Positions 34,002-44,785 of a stretch of 64,000 nt of DNA are shown here, one piece after another. The stretch spans positions 12,804,098 through 12,868,097 of the forward strand of contig OY740772.1 of assembly GCA_963513935.1 (NCBI GenBank), read 5' to 3'. Each line of letters starts with the position of its first letter. The stretch's first letter is position 1. The position numbers and the translations under genes are program-made. The notes under the pieces are model-generated. The model did no database searches. It was given only the letters and a program-made list of their open reading frames with translations, and was not told the origin of the DNA. This DNA comes from Aphrophora alni (lineage: Eukaryota; Arthropoda; Insecta; Hemiptera; Aphrophoridae).

Positions 34002-34204
34002 ATAGCAGAAGAAAAGTAAATGTTTTCAGGACGGCTATAACGGATCTTCCATAGAGACTATTCTAAATAATAATGGAAGAAAAGTAAATGTTTTCAGGAC
34101 GGCTTAGTAGCAACGGATATCCCATAAAGAGTTTTGTAAATAATAGCGGAAGAAAAGTAAATGTTTTCAGAACGACTAGTAACGGATCTCCCATAAAGAA
34201 TATC
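34002..34204 (+). repeat. Three-copy 70-bp tandem repeat
   Basis: GGAAGAAAAGTAAATGTTTTCAG, a gap, TAACGGATCTTCCATAGAG and AATAATAATGG recur three times (starts about 34005, 34075, 34147). The 75-codon ORF 34088-34315 crosses two copies; its repeated KVNVFRT and NGSPIK words come from the DNA repeat. Confidence 0.75.
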
Positions 34205-34599
34205 GGAACTGAACGTGGACATGATTATAGTCACTTCCTTGGTTTATCTTCACTCATTTATCGATCACAAAGTTATTTGTCAATGATAGCTACTGGCGGA
34301 CAGCTGATCAGTTGATTTGTCTTCAAACAGCTAATCAGTTTTAATCAAGTTCACACCCGATTGGTTCGAACTACTCGATATTTCATCTAGTTTCAACCGT
34401 CAGAAGAACAAAGTTTCGAACATTTGTAAGAGAAACGTAGCAACTAAGTGGGAATTTTCTCTCTTACGATTAATATACTCAAAATTTTAGTGTATTTAAT
34501 TATACTTACCCACTATACGAAGTATGGGATAAGTTTTGTAAACGTCAATATTTCGATCTCCGTGTTTTGCTTGATTTTTACGTTTCATGGACTCAGGAA
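34205..34599. other. No recognisable gene
   Basis: Short overlapping ORFs on both strands at 34448-34762 run into the following family C repeat; none has a motif. Confidence 0.45.
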
Positions 34600-34920
34600 A
34601 CCGAAAAAGTTGTGTTCGATGTACGTAAGCACGATAGTAGCAAAAAAAATGAAAATAGGAACATGAAATTTGGTATCGAGGACTATAATAAAAAATCGAA
34701 TGACAAATGGCGGCTATTTCAAACAGTTTTTTCTCTCCTGTGTTATTAAATTTATAACACACTAAATTGGATACAAATTGGGAGTTTCAATTTTATATAA
34801 CTGTATATGGTACAGTTGTAAAACGTAACATGTAAAATGAATATACCAATATGAACTCAATATTTGTTCTATTTCTGAAGTTATCGCTTTTTGCCAACTA
34901 ACAAAATGGCGGATAGACGG
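34600..34920 (+). repeat. ATGGCGG repeat family C, copy
   Basis: TTCGATGTACGTAAGCACGATAG, AACATGAAATTTGGTATCGAGGACTATA, ATGACAAATGGCGGCTATTTC, TGTTATTAAATTTATAACACACTAAATTGGATA, later ACAAAATGGCGGATAGACGG. Aligns with 58200-58340 and 58600-58760. Confidence 0.65.
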
Positions 34921-35023
34921 ATATTGAAGCGGAATTCGACTATATGTTATTTGATTTTTTTGAATAGCCAGTCTACCTTCTTCAGGTCACTCTTTATAGA
35001 TATAAAATATATTTTTTCTCTTA

Positions 35024-35053
35024 ATGACTTACTACAATGAAATAGTAAGTCAT
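35024..35053. repeat. Perfect 11-bp stem hairpin
   Basis: ATGACTTACTA (35024-35034) is perfectly inverted as TAGTAAGTCAT (35043-35053) with an 8-nt loop. Not followed by a T run; no gene nearby to terminate. Confidence 0.7.
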
Positions 35054-35104
35054 ATTAATAAACTCACTCAATTTATTAATTTTTTTAATAAAAATTTCCT
35101 TCCT

Positions 35105-35260
35105 TGTTGTGTAAAAGCAAAAAAGCTCTCGGTTATGGCTGATAAAAAAAAATGAAGAAAAAACATACAATAAATACCCGTAACCCTTTAGTACTAAACC
35201 GCGTCAGTGTCTGAAATGAACAAGAGTTGGTCAAAAGAGACCTGCATCCAGTACAAGGTA
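35105..35260 (+). repeat. SINE-like family S, copy 6, with its 5' head
   Basis: CTCTCGGTTATGGCTGATAAAAAAAAATG, AATAAATACCCGTAACCC, CGCGTCAGTGTCTGA, AACAAGAGTTGGTCAAAAGAGACCTG. The GGTTATNNC-CTTATAAAAA head is shared with inverted copies at 42600-42840 and 46040-46200 and helps define the 5' end. Confidence 0.6.
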
Positions 35261-35779
35261 AAAGTACTCCACATGAGCGGGGTATGACTGTCCGCACAAT
35301 CGAGCTTCCATCTAAGCAACCAGCGCTCATCTAGGAAACCTGCTAGGTTTTAATTGTTCATAGTCTTGAAAATGTATTTTTCTGACTGGTAAGTTACCAA
35401 CTAGGTAACATGTGACCAGCTGTGCTCCAATGACAACAATAGTTTTTACGGAATCTAAGGAGGTAGGTTTATCGTTTGCATCATTAATTGTTATTTCTCG
35501 CGGGGTAAATTTGTCAATATAGTCATTAAACCTTTAACCATTTCTTGTCAAATATCAAGAGGAGGTTTTCAAATAGTAAACCTTCATCACTTAGAAATGT
35601 TGGTAAACACGGAACGGAACTGTTAAGAGGATGAAAATATACTCTCTGGCACGATACACGATGTGCATTCCTTTACTCATCTATTCCTGGAAGCTATGAA
35701 TGTAATGCATGTCTAACTTGTGTATTTGCCAAATTAATTCCCCCCCTCCCTACTCTTCCCCTAGCAGAGTTTCCGCCTA
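35261..35779. other. No recognisable feature
   Basis: Mixed AT-rich sequence; the minus-strand ORF 35133-35330 starts in this stretch and runs through family S. Nothing assigned. Confidence 0.45.
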
Positions 35780-36990
35780 TAGTAATCATTGCGTGCGTTC
35801 TCTTCCGCGCTCTACTTGTTTAAAAAACACGCTTGACGTGACAAACACTGAAGCTGCCAATGTGTTGTCAAAAAGCTTTCTCATTGTGATCGTAATGATT
35901 CGTATTAATACTTTTTGTAGTATTTGGTATAATATACTGAATGACTATAGTAGTGGGAACGAAAAGTGAACAATGTAGGCGGGAATTTGGTGAAAGTAAT
36001 CACAAACAAAAACATGAAGCTCACATTAATACTTCTGTAGTACTTAGTACAATATACTGAATGACTATAGTAGTGGGAACAAAAGACTGTGGCTTTAATG
36101 ACTCTAATCGATAGCAAGAAAGAGTTCATCACCCCCTAGTCATCATTACAATGGTTCGAGTAATACGTCCTGTAGTACTTAGTACAATATACTGAATGAC
36201 TATAGTAGTGGGAACAAAAGAATGAGTTTGTAGGTGAGACTTTGACGAAACTAATCACAAACAAAAACATGAAAGAGAGTTTGTACGTAATCATAACGTA
36301 CGTCTTTCGTTCGGCTACTTTAGACACATCCTATCGTATCAAATTTAGAAATGTATTGTCAGCTCTCATTGTGATTGTCATCACTGACATTAATACTTAC
36401 TTCTGTAGTACTTAGTACAATATACTGAATGACTATAGTAGTGGCAACAAAAAATTCAATTGTAGGGCTTTAATGGCTCTAATCGCTTACAAGATAGACT
36501 CCATCATTGCATGCGTTCTCTTTTGTTCTGCTTGTTTAAAAACACGTTTGACGATAATCACTAAAAACTGCCCATGTGTTGTCAGAGAGCTTTCTCGTTG
36601 TGATCTTGATACGTTTTAATACTTTCCTTTCTGTATTACTTGGTACAATATATTGAAGGACTATAATAATGAGAACAAAAAAATCCGTTTGAAGGTGGGT
36701 TTTAGTGTGACTAATCCCACACATGACAGACGTTGTGATCACAGATTTACACTAACCGAAAACACGGAGCAGTTTCAGCCTAGTCGTCATTGCGTGCGTT
36801 CTCTTCAGCTCTGTTTAAAAACACGTTTAACGTGAGAAACACCAAAATTGCCAATGTGCTAGAAAGCTCTCTCATTATGATAGTCACGACTCTTGTTATT
36901 ATTTTTCCTTCTGCAATAGTAATTGGTACGATATACTCAATGACTATAGTAATGGGAACAAAAGTATGTGTTTGTGGGCGGAGCATGATG
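35780..36990 (+). repeat. Degenerate complex tandem array (A and B blocks)
   Basis: Block B (GTAGTACTTAGTACAATATACTGAATGACTATAGTAGTGGGAACAAAAG) occurs six times, its AATATACTGA word at 35931, 36051, 36186, 36419, 36647 and 36930. Block A (CATTGCGTGCGTTCTCTT, TGTTTAAAAACACG, TTGACGTGA, GCCAATGTGTTGTC, AGCTTTCTCATTGTGATCG) occurs three to four times between them (about 35785, 36365 partial, 36505, 36785). ORFs here are read-throughs of the repeats, as shown by the recurring HYYSHSVY peptide on the minus strand. Confidence 0.8.
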
Positions 36991-37019
36991 AGTCTAATAG
37001 TAAAAGATTCTGCACACAG

Positions 37020-37277
37020 TTATATTTTGTGATGAGGCATCTTTCCATATTTCAAGAATTTCAAATCCATCAAGCCTTCGTTAAACAGGACCGTGTCAGC
37101 CCGAAAGTCAATGTTTGATGCGGTCTTATGTAGGATCCCATTATTGGCTCCAATTGTTTTACTGAAAGGATTGTGAATGGAATTGTCTAATTTGATATAT
37201 CGAGGATGAAAACTAGATTGTTTCGCAAGATGTGGCACCGCCTCACTATCCCAATACTGTTCATGATTTTCGAACAT
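37020..37277 (-). other. 85-codon ORF, uncertain
   Basis: Minus-strand frame from ATG at 37277 giving a mixed-composition peptide (starts MFENHEQYWDSEAVPHLAKQ). It is richer in non-AT codons than its surroundings but has no motif I recognise. Its first codons lie in the first 70-bp minisatellite unit. It could be a fragment of an element that also gave rise to the minisatellite; a cellular gene is not supported. Confidence 0.2.
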
Positions 37278-38386
37278 CGAACATCTAAGGCAACGGATTC
37301 AAAAAGCAGTGGCATCATTACAGATGTTCTGAAAGGATTCGGAAAATCAAACATCTAAGGCAACGAATTCAAAAAGTAATGGCATCATTACAGATGTTCT
37401 GAAAGGATTCGGAACATCGAACATCTAAGGCAACGAATTCAAAAAGTAATGGCATCATTACAGATGTTCTGAAAGGATTCGGAACATCGAACATCTAAGG
37501 CAACGAATTCAAAAAGTAATGGCATCATTACAGATGTTCTGAAAGGATTCGGAACATCGAACATCTAAGGCAATGAACTCAAAAAGTAATGGCATCATTA
37601 CAGATGTTCTGAAAGGATTCGGAACATCGAACACCTAAGGCAACGAATTCAAAAAGCAGTGGCATCATTACAGATGTTGTGAAAGGATTCGGAACATCGA
37701 ACATATAAGGCAACGAATTCAAAAAGCAGTGGCATTATTACAGATGTTCTGAAAGGATTCGGAACATCGAACATCTAAGGCAACGATTTCAAAAAGCAGT
37801 GGCATCATTACAGATGTTATGAAAGGATTCGGAACATCGAACATCTAAGGCAACGATTTCAAAAAGCAGTGGCATCATTACAGATGTTCTGAAAGGATTC
37901 GGAACATCGAACATCTAATGCAACATATTCAAAAAGCAGTGGCATTATTACAGATGTTGTGAAAGGATTCGGAACATCGAACATCTAAGGCAATGAATTC
38001 AAAAAGCAGTGGCATTATTACAGATATTGTGAAAGGATTCGGAACATCGAACATCTAATGCAACATATTCAAAAAGCAGTGGCATTATTTACAGATGTTC
38101 TGAAAGGATTCGGAACATCGAATATCTAAGGCAATGAATTCAAAAAGCAGTGGCATCATTACAGATGTTCTGAAAGGATTCGGAACATCGAACATCTAAG
38201 GCAACGATTTCAAAAAGCAGTGGCATCATTACAGATGTTCTGAAAGGATTTGGAACATCGAACATCTAAGGCAACGATTTCAAATAGCAGTGGCATCATT
38301 ACAGATGTTCTGAAAGGATTCGGAACATCGAACTTTTGAGACGGCAAATTCAAGAAGCAGTCCACCAATAAATCCAGATGTTCCAA
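37271..38386 (+). repeat. 70-bp minisatellite, about 16 copies
   Basis: Unit: GGAACATCGAACATCTAAGG, CAACGAATTCAAAAAGCAGT, GGCATCATTACAGATGTTCT, GAAAGGATTC. Starts fall every 70 bp from 37271 to 38041, then shift by one base (an extra T near 38090) and continue at 38112, 38182, 38252 and 38322. The last unit is strongly diverged. Variants (AAGTAAT versus AAGCAGT; GAATTC versus GATTTC) are grouped, with AAGTAAT in the left units, showing local duplication. 70 is not a multiple of 3 and there is no through-reading frame. Confidence 0.95.
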
Positions 38387-39067
38387 GTTGAGTTTAGTAC
38401 GGGAAGAAGGGGATCATCCCAAGGTACCCGCGTAGGTTAGGTTCCTTCTGATAAACAAGAAGAAACTTTTTGGTACGTTCTTCCATTTTTTTTATGTATA
38501 CTTTTGTATACCCCGCAATGACTTTTTATGGACACACCTTTTGAGCGTGCACTGTTTTCATAATGAATTCCACACTATCTAGTTTTATGATTAATAATGT
38601 TTCAAAAAAAGTTTCCATATATCTTATATAGGGGCAAGATATTTAATTTGTTAAATAAAAGCAATGAACTTTCTGTTTTGTATTTATAAAACATGGACCT
38701 AACTTACGTTTTGTGTTTTAATTATAGACATTAAGATTTTTACATGTGTAGCGACCGCCTCATACCAACAATCCATATTTCAGTCTGGAAATAAACTTTT
38801 AACAACGTATTGTGTAAATCATCCAGTAGACAACACGTTTAAAGCAATAGATTTCAGCACTCACATAGAGAACCAATCTCGTGTCCTCTGTCAACTTTTG
38901 TGGTCGTAAACTACTGTAGGCCTACGTCATTGGCTGGTTTTACGACTTTCCCGTATATTGATAGCCTAGTCCTTCTCTCGTCGTAACATGACGCCGAATT
39001 GTAAAACCATATCTGTTGTAACTAGTCAAACGTACGTTGATATGGTTTTATCGGACGTTTGCCTTCA
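38387..39067. other. No recognisable gene
   Basis: GGGAAGAAGGGGATCATCCC (about 38400) follows the minisatellite. The rest is AT-rich without ORFs. CTGTAGGCCTACG at about 38920 is an isolated palindrome. Confidence 0.45.
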
Positions 39068-39120
39068 TTTGTGTAAATAAAAAACGAATAATGACGTTTC
39101 GAAAGTATGAAACAACTTCC
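39068..39120 (-). repeat. GAAACGTC hairpin repeat, copy 2 (short)
   Basis: Reverse complement: GTGATAACGGAAGTTG, TTTCATACTTTCGAAACGTC. Same hairpin layout as 8965-9005, with the stem eroded. Confidence 0.5.
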
Positions 39121-39469
39121 GTTATCACGTTATAAACCTAAAACGTGAAAAAAGTAGCCTAGGTTGATGTTGACATCTAAAAAAGGTACCGTCAGCTAAG
39201 TCTGGACAGTTAAATAGAAACGTGATAAAGGAAAACCTACGCATAACCAAACTATACTAAACATGGAAAGGCAAACAACTAATAGGGGTTGCTGCGAGCC
39301 AACGGAGTGGTAATCAAACAGTTTATCGGGATCAATATTTTGTTTCCTATTTGTAAACTACTGATGATTTGAATTCCTTTCCGAAACCGCTGTCGTGATA
39401 AATATATTGTAATGGAAATTTATCGTAAAAAATACCCTGCGATACACGTAATATTAATCGGAGATTTGT

Positions 39470-39545
39470 GTATATGAAAATTAATACATAACGTTTCGAG
39501 AGTATAAATCAACTCTCGTTGTCAAGTGTTAAATCTAGAGAGAAT
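39470..39545 (-). repeat. GAAACGTT hairpin repeat, copy 3
   Basis: Reverse complement: TTAACACTTGACAACGAGAG, TTGATTTATACTCTCGAAACG, TTATGTATTAATTTTC. A perfect GAGAG/CTCTC stem. A possible inverted partner (TCGTGTATTAGTTTGACAAA, AATGTCAAATC) follows at 39588-39612, hinting at a palindromic element of about 200 bp. Confidence 0.55.
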
Positions 39546-39612
39546 AATTACGAGAATCGATTTTAGCCTCTTGAAAAATCGTGTATTAGTTTGACAAATA
39601 ATGTCAAATCTC

Positions 39613-40409
39613 CAACTAAACCATATTTATTAAATAATCCACCATCAAATAACTTTAATACCAGGATATATTGAAGGACCCTACTGGATCTAGGAAGAGA
39701 GAAAACAAGAATAAATATCTACAGTTTATAAGTTGACATTAAATTTGTCTCTGTACCGCCAAAGCTATTTCCGCAGGCAAGATGAGGTGAACCCTTGCCT
39801 TTCCCTCCGATAATAGGAGTTGTAAAACAAATTACTGTTACTTCCTTTGAAACCAATTCCATTCCCTCTGATAAATAATTTAGAACAATCACTTATATAG
39901 CATGTTTTAAAAAGTTCTTCGTAATGAAAATAAAATCGGTAAACTGACACGAAGAGATTTTTAATTTCTGTCCTTATACTTCAATGTAAACAACTGCATT
40001 AGTAGAGAAAACAGCTGTTTTGGGGACAGAATAAGGAAAAAAGCCAGAATTTGTTGTGTTTCTCTGTGGTTTATTTCCTAATTAATAATTGTGCATTTCG
40101 ACGACGAAGATGTTCCTGAAGACATTTTACTTCAAGTTTGTGAAATTACATCAGAATTACTAGCATCAAAATCTAGATTAAGATAAGGGAAAAAGTACGA
40201 AGAATTTTGTACTTGGCGTGAGCATAACAACATAAAAATTAAGCGATAATGTCCTTGTCCATATGTAACAGAAGTTCAAAATTATAAAAGCATCATGGTC
40301 TAAATATTTAAGCTAAAAAGCTGTCATCAGTGAAACAGAAAGAAAATGTAGATGTTTTGACGGTGCAACCGCCAATCAGCCAGTGGTCTGAGTCGCACAT
40401 CTTCAGATA
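39613..40409. other. No recognisable gene
   Basis: Minus-strand ORF 39765-39950 has no motif. No repeat was assigned up to the nested palindromes. Confidence 0.45.
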
Positions 40410-40508
40410 ACAAGGGTCAGAAGGATTTGGCAGGTTTAGAGGCTTTCTGCTGAGCGGCACTTTTTTCTGCTAAAAGAGATTTCTAACATAACCCATTATG
40501 GTTGTACG

Positions 40509-41112
40509 TAAATCGCGCCCAGTGAAAATAGCGCCCACTGAGAAATGTGTGCAAATCGCGCCCGGTCTAGAAATCGTCTACCTGTCGAGACATACCTGCC
40601 ACATGAGTCACACCTCCACCAGCTGAGGCGTAGTTTTGCATTCCAGTGTTTGGCCCTTCGATCACAGCCTACCCCAGAGTATAACACCTGAACAACAATA
40701 CTTTGGGAATTCCTTCTACCAACCCAAACCTAACCATAACCTAACCTAACCTAACCTATCCTAACCTAACCTAAATGTCGAAAGATTACTTTTGTCCTTT
40801 AGCCAGTCCACAGCCTGAATAAAGTGTGATGGGAATCAGTTTATTTGTTTAACTTCTATATAAATATCCCGTTGCAGCAAACCTAGGCATTCAAAAATGT
40901 TCATGAAAAACATCGAATCATTTACTTAGGGGTTTTATATTTTTCACATATATTAAGGTGGAACTTTTTGAAGTAGACATATTTGTGGTGGCAGAAGGAA
41001 TGTCTTGATCCTTGTAAATCTCTTCAATAGTTGAAGGACTTCCGTTTTAGCCAAAAATACTCCAGGTAGAGACTGTGCTGGAGGCGATTTACACTTGGGC
41101 GCGATTTACAGG
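40509..41112. mobile_element. Inner inverted-repeat element with GCGCGATTTAC ends
   Basis: Left end GTAAATCGCGCCCAGTG (about 40509), followed by a second AAATCGCGCCCGG at 40553. Right end CACTTGGGCGCGATTTACAG (about 41090), preceded by GAGGCGATTTACAC. The interior is about 570 bp and includes the CCTAA run. The minus-strand ORF 40496-40687 has no motif. Confidence 0.65.
40728..40774 (+). repeat. Interstitial telomere-type CCTAA run
   Basis: Roughly eight CCTAA units (CCTAACCTAACCTAACCTAT and more) with two single-base interruptions. CCTAA/TTAGG is the common insect telomere repeat. Shorter pieces of two to three units occur at 16008, 41128, 41405 and 41910. Confidence 0.85.
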
Positions 41113-41317
41113 ACACCCCCATGATATGTTAGGTTAGGTTCGAAATTGACATGTTTTAGTCACCTTACTTTTCTAAAATTTACTTTCAAGATTTAAAAAA
41201 ATACTGTACTTCAAAGTTTAAAACAGATATTGTACGCTTTTTCCGAAAAATGTTGGCCTATGTACCATTGACAAACGTAATAAACCATCAGCATGAATGT
41301 CAGTAAGCAAGGTTACT

Positions 41318-41695
41318 TGTTATTTCCGACGGTTTTCAGGTAGAAGGAGATGACCTGTATCATTTCCGACGTTTTTAGCAACACGCAGTCCATTTTTTTA
41401 TATATCTAACCTAACCAACTTGACACGAGCACAACACATAACTCATAATTTCAAATCTGATGTATTTTACATTTTTATACTGTAGATGGCATAAACATAG
41501 GTTAACTTCGGGTTATAGTGACAAGCTGTTGACAGGGTATCTCTTGTAATAATAGATGAGTCATGCTTTTACTATGTTTGGAAAGTGGAACGTTAACAAA
41601 TTCATAACGACATAAAACCGTCGGATATAACCCTGGTCAACCCTTTCTACGTGGAAACCGTCGGAAATAACCCGGCATCGTTAGCAACACGTATA
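41318..41695. mobile_element. Inverted-repeat element with TTATTTCCGACGG ends
   Basis: Left: CTTGTTATTTCCGACGGTTTTC, AGGTAGAAGGAG, TCATTTCCGACG. Right (reverse complement): AAAACCGTCGGATATAACCC, TTTCTACGTGGAAACCGTCGG, AAATAACCC. Each end holds two copies of the CCGACGG word. AGCAACACG occurs on both sides (41379 and 41682) in direct orientation. No coding capacity. Confidence 0.6.
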
Positions 41696-41805
41696 AGAGT
41701 GCAAGGAGATAAAGAATGTAGCAGAAAAATGTACCGTTCAGTGGATAACCTCTAAACCTGGCAATCCCTTCTGACCCTTGTCAACTGGCATTCAGAACAC
41801 TGACC

Positions 41806-42599
41806 GTTCGTGGGAGAGTTAGCCATTCCAAGAACTGTCTGTCTTAAAGACAAACTACTCGTTACAACGTTTTGATCTCAGATCAAGTTACACAATTAAT
41901 CCGTGAAGCACCTAACCTAACCTAACCAAGTTAGTTTTGATATTGGTTATTTCTGAAGCTTGCCGTAGATATGAAGTAATACTTTTGACTTTGGACGACT
42001 TTGATGATAATGAACGTTTTGTGTTGGTTTTCATTCGTGATTGGGAAAATCACAAACCTAGAACTTTCACTATTTTAGATGAATCATGCTTTTATAATCC
42101 GTGTTGTTTGTATTATAAATATGTAGCCATTAGACTTTCATACATGCAGAGCAACAGATTTTGCATAGCAAAATTAACTTTCATAAATAATGTTACCACA
42201 AATAATAATAAATAAGTATAATGAAAAATAGCGTACATTATACAAAATTGCATGACTTCCTATACACGGTTATTTCTCCCACGGGAATTATCATGCGCCC
42301 ATGGGAAAGGGCCACTTTCCGGCCTCTTAACGTTATATAATTGATTTATTTTAGTAGTGTAATTTAAATTATATAACTAATTATTATTATTACATGAGCC
42401 TAAATGTTTATTCTTGATAATTTGCCAAACGACTTCAATATGTATGTTTTCGCCAGCAGATAAACATATAAATAGACAATATTCAACTAATGTAAGTATA
42501 TTTGTGCTCTCATCTTTGTCAACAAAGAGAATATGGGAACTGATGTTTACTAAATATACCAATAACACAATAATTTGTATTTAAAACAATTAAATGAAT
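41806..42599. other. Uncertain 92-codon ORF; otherwise nothing
   Basis: Plus-strand ORF 41937-42215 begins MILVISEACRRYEVILLTLD and has mixed composition, with no motif I recognise. CCTAACCTAACCTAACC is just upstream (41910). No splice or promoter evidence; probably chance or an unknown element. Confidence 0.25.
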
Positions 42600-42840
42600 A
42601 AAACTTCCTCGGGAGTACGGGCTTGGCAATCCTAAAGGACCTTAGTTGGATCTACACCTTTTTCACATAGTCTTTGGTTAGACCCATTTATCTCATCCTA
42701 ACAGATCTATCCTGACCAACTCTTTCTCTTCTGACCCTGATGGTTTTAGAGTACGCGAAGGTTAGGGGTATTTATTTCATATTCTTTTTTTATTCATAAG
42801 GCGTTGATAACCGAGAAGTTAATCATCTTTAAACTACAAG
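42600..42840 (-). repeat. SINE-like family S, copy 7 (near full length)
   Basis: Reverse complement: TCTCGGTTATCAACGCCTTATG, AAATAAATACCCCTAACC, ACCATCAGGGTCAGAAGAG, AGTTGGTCAGGATAGATCTG, GTGAAAAAGGTGTAGATCC, AGGATTGCCAAGCCCGTACTCCC. Best copy for defining family length, about 235 bp. Confidence 0.7.
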
Positions 42841-42854
42841 GGAAAAAATGAATA

Positions 42855-43256
42855 ATGTTACAGCTGATTTTCAACATCTTCTGACACTATCTTGTGATAG
42901 CTGATCTTCAATATCTTCTGAACACCTGATTTTCAATATCTTGTGAAGCTGATTTTCAATATCTTGTGAACAGCTGATTTTCAATATCTTGTGAACAGCT
43001 GATTTTCAATATCTTTTTGACAGCTGGATTTTCAATATCTTCTGACAATATCTTGTGATAGCTGATCTTCAATATCTTATGTACAGCTGATTTTCAATAT
43101 ATTGTGATAGGTGATTTTCAATATATTCTGAACACCTGATTTTCAATATCTTGTGAACAGCTGATTTTTATTATCTTGTGAACAACTGATTTTCAGTATC
43201 TTGTGAACAGCTGATTTTCAATTTTATGATGGTTGATTTTCAATCTTGTAATAGTT
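42855..43256. repeat. Minisatellite, about 15 units of 22-28 bp
   Basis: Unit approximates ACAGCTGATTTTCAATATCTTGTGA, with length and sequence variation between units. Most units contain CAGCTG, a generic E-box word. No reading frame crosses it. Confidence 0.9.
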
Positions 43257-43489
43257 GATTGATAAATTTTATGTATTACCTTCGAGGTTAAAAGTCCTTT
43301 CAAAATTTTGACTATGATCTAACTTTGCAGAAATTGGGCTGTCAACATAATTATATTTACCAACCATTTTGTAGTAAAACTTTAACATCATTCATCTACG
43401 AAGGGGAGCTCGTGACTCATTTACCAACAATGCTTGACTTTTAAAATCTTTTCTTTCAATCGTTGCTCATTTGATTTGCTTTTTACTTA

Positions 43490-43705
43490 CAACTTCTGCA
43501 AAACTTATAGGTGAACGGAGCATATTGGCGGGTAAAGAGGAAGTGGCAGACACAAACTGAGATGGATTACCGAGGTTGACTCAAGAAAACTGGGCGTTAT
43601 TAGTTGGTTAACGTCTGCACAAAAAACCGGGGCAGAGTTTATCAGCGGGAGGGCAGGGTTAGACCACGCTGTAGCGCAAACGGGAGAGAGATTATACAAA
43701 AATAC
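43490..43705 (+). pseudogene. Probable LINE 3' coding tail (RTE-like)
   Basis: Frame-shifted fragments read GKRKWQTQTEMDYRG, then KKTGRYWLVNVCTK-like and GQSLSAGRAGLDHA. They resemble the GRP-RWIDE...WL-A-DR end of RTE-type LINE ORFs, but strongly decayed. Base composition here is clearly GC-richer than the flanks. An alternative is another GC-rich repeat; the minus-strand ORF 43505-43699 is its shadow. Confidence 0.4.
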
Positions 43706-44539
43706 TATACGAGAAAGAAAATGAACAGGATTTCATGTGAAAGGACAGAAGTTCAAACCTCTGCTATATTTTAAGTGGTATACTTACAGTATGTACTAAA
43801 TTTGACACGGATCCATTTGTCTTGAAGTATTTGACAACAAACACAAGCAAACTTAAAGTAGATAGATCATTAATTAAATTTCTTCACTGAAATATCATTA
43901 CCTTAGTTTGCAAAACGGAAACATTTTACGAAGTAAATGTCAAATATAAAAAGTCTAAATTACTGAACGCTTCAAAACAAAACAGTTTATCTGTGATTGT
44001 TGTATTAATTTATTTATATATGCTAACATTTTTTATCACAATCCAAACGTCTTCGTCAAGGTTAAACAGCACTGATTGTATATTCCATGCATCGAACGAG
44101 CTGTATAGTACGTACGGTAGGTAGTCTACCTGGTGACTTTTTATAGATTGAGGTAGGACGTTCTATAATATAGGGTGGGCAATAAGTCCTGTAACCTCTG
44201 TTTAATTTTATAATGGTGATAAGACTAGTAAAATCAGGTTTTTTGTGAATTTATGGAACACCCTGTGTATTTGTTACAAGAATTCTGACACACTCTGTAG
44301 AATGATAACGTAAAAAAAAATTTAAACATCATTTGTTCCATATTTCTATACGTAATATGAAAAGGAGGGAACGATAAATAATTAAGAATCGTGCATTCCA
44401 CAATAATCCATAAACTATTGAGAAATTTAAAGAAAACATAACTTAGCTGATAGCGGGAAATATGTTTGGAAGAGGGGGTGGGCTAACAACTTTGTGTTCG
44501 TTAAAATGACGACCATTTTTAATGTTCACTTTGTATAAG

Positions 44540-44542
<3 letters not shown>
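43706..44542. other. No recognisable gene; one ACCCTGTGT end
   Basis: GGAACACCCTGTGTATTTG at about 44257 is an isolated terminus of the foldback type. Otherwise AT-rich and unassigned. Confidence 0.45.

Positions 44543-44608
<66 letters not shown>
44543..44608. repeat. (AT)n microsatellite, about 33 units
   Basis: Uninterrupted AT dinucleotides apart from the first bases. Confidence 0.97.
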
Positions 44609-44785
44609 CTGTAAAGAAACAATCTAATAATTTAAAAACCTTATATTTGTTTTAAATAGTTTCTGTATAATGTCAAGAAACCACTAACATGTTAAAACTT
44701 TATAAGTTTAATACTTTCCCACATATATTTAGTGTTAGAGAAAGTTATTGGTGAGTAAAAAATCGTTTCGACTTTTCTCCCAATA

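Larger units (their letters stand above)
40410..41805. mobile_element. Outer inverted-repeat element of a nested set
   Basis: Left arm CAAGGGTCAGAAGGATTTGG, CAGGTTTAGAGG, GGCACTTTTTTCTGCTA (40418-40475). Right arm is the reverse complement: TAGCAGAAAAATGTACCG, CCTCTAAACCTGGCAATCCC, TTCTGACCCTTG (41718-41780). Between them lie two further inverted-repeat pairs and the telomere-like run. Whether the outer pair is one transposon split by later insertions or a rearrangement is not settled. Confidence 0.6.

Noticed and set aside
35905..36327. Minus-strand ORFs with repeated HYYSHSVY peptide as a protein family
   Set aside because: The peptide repeats because the DNA block B repeats; spacing is irregular and the frames are not continuous.
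37271..38386. Coding minisatellite or CRISPR-like array
   Set aside because: No through-reading frame, no spacers; simple tandem variation.
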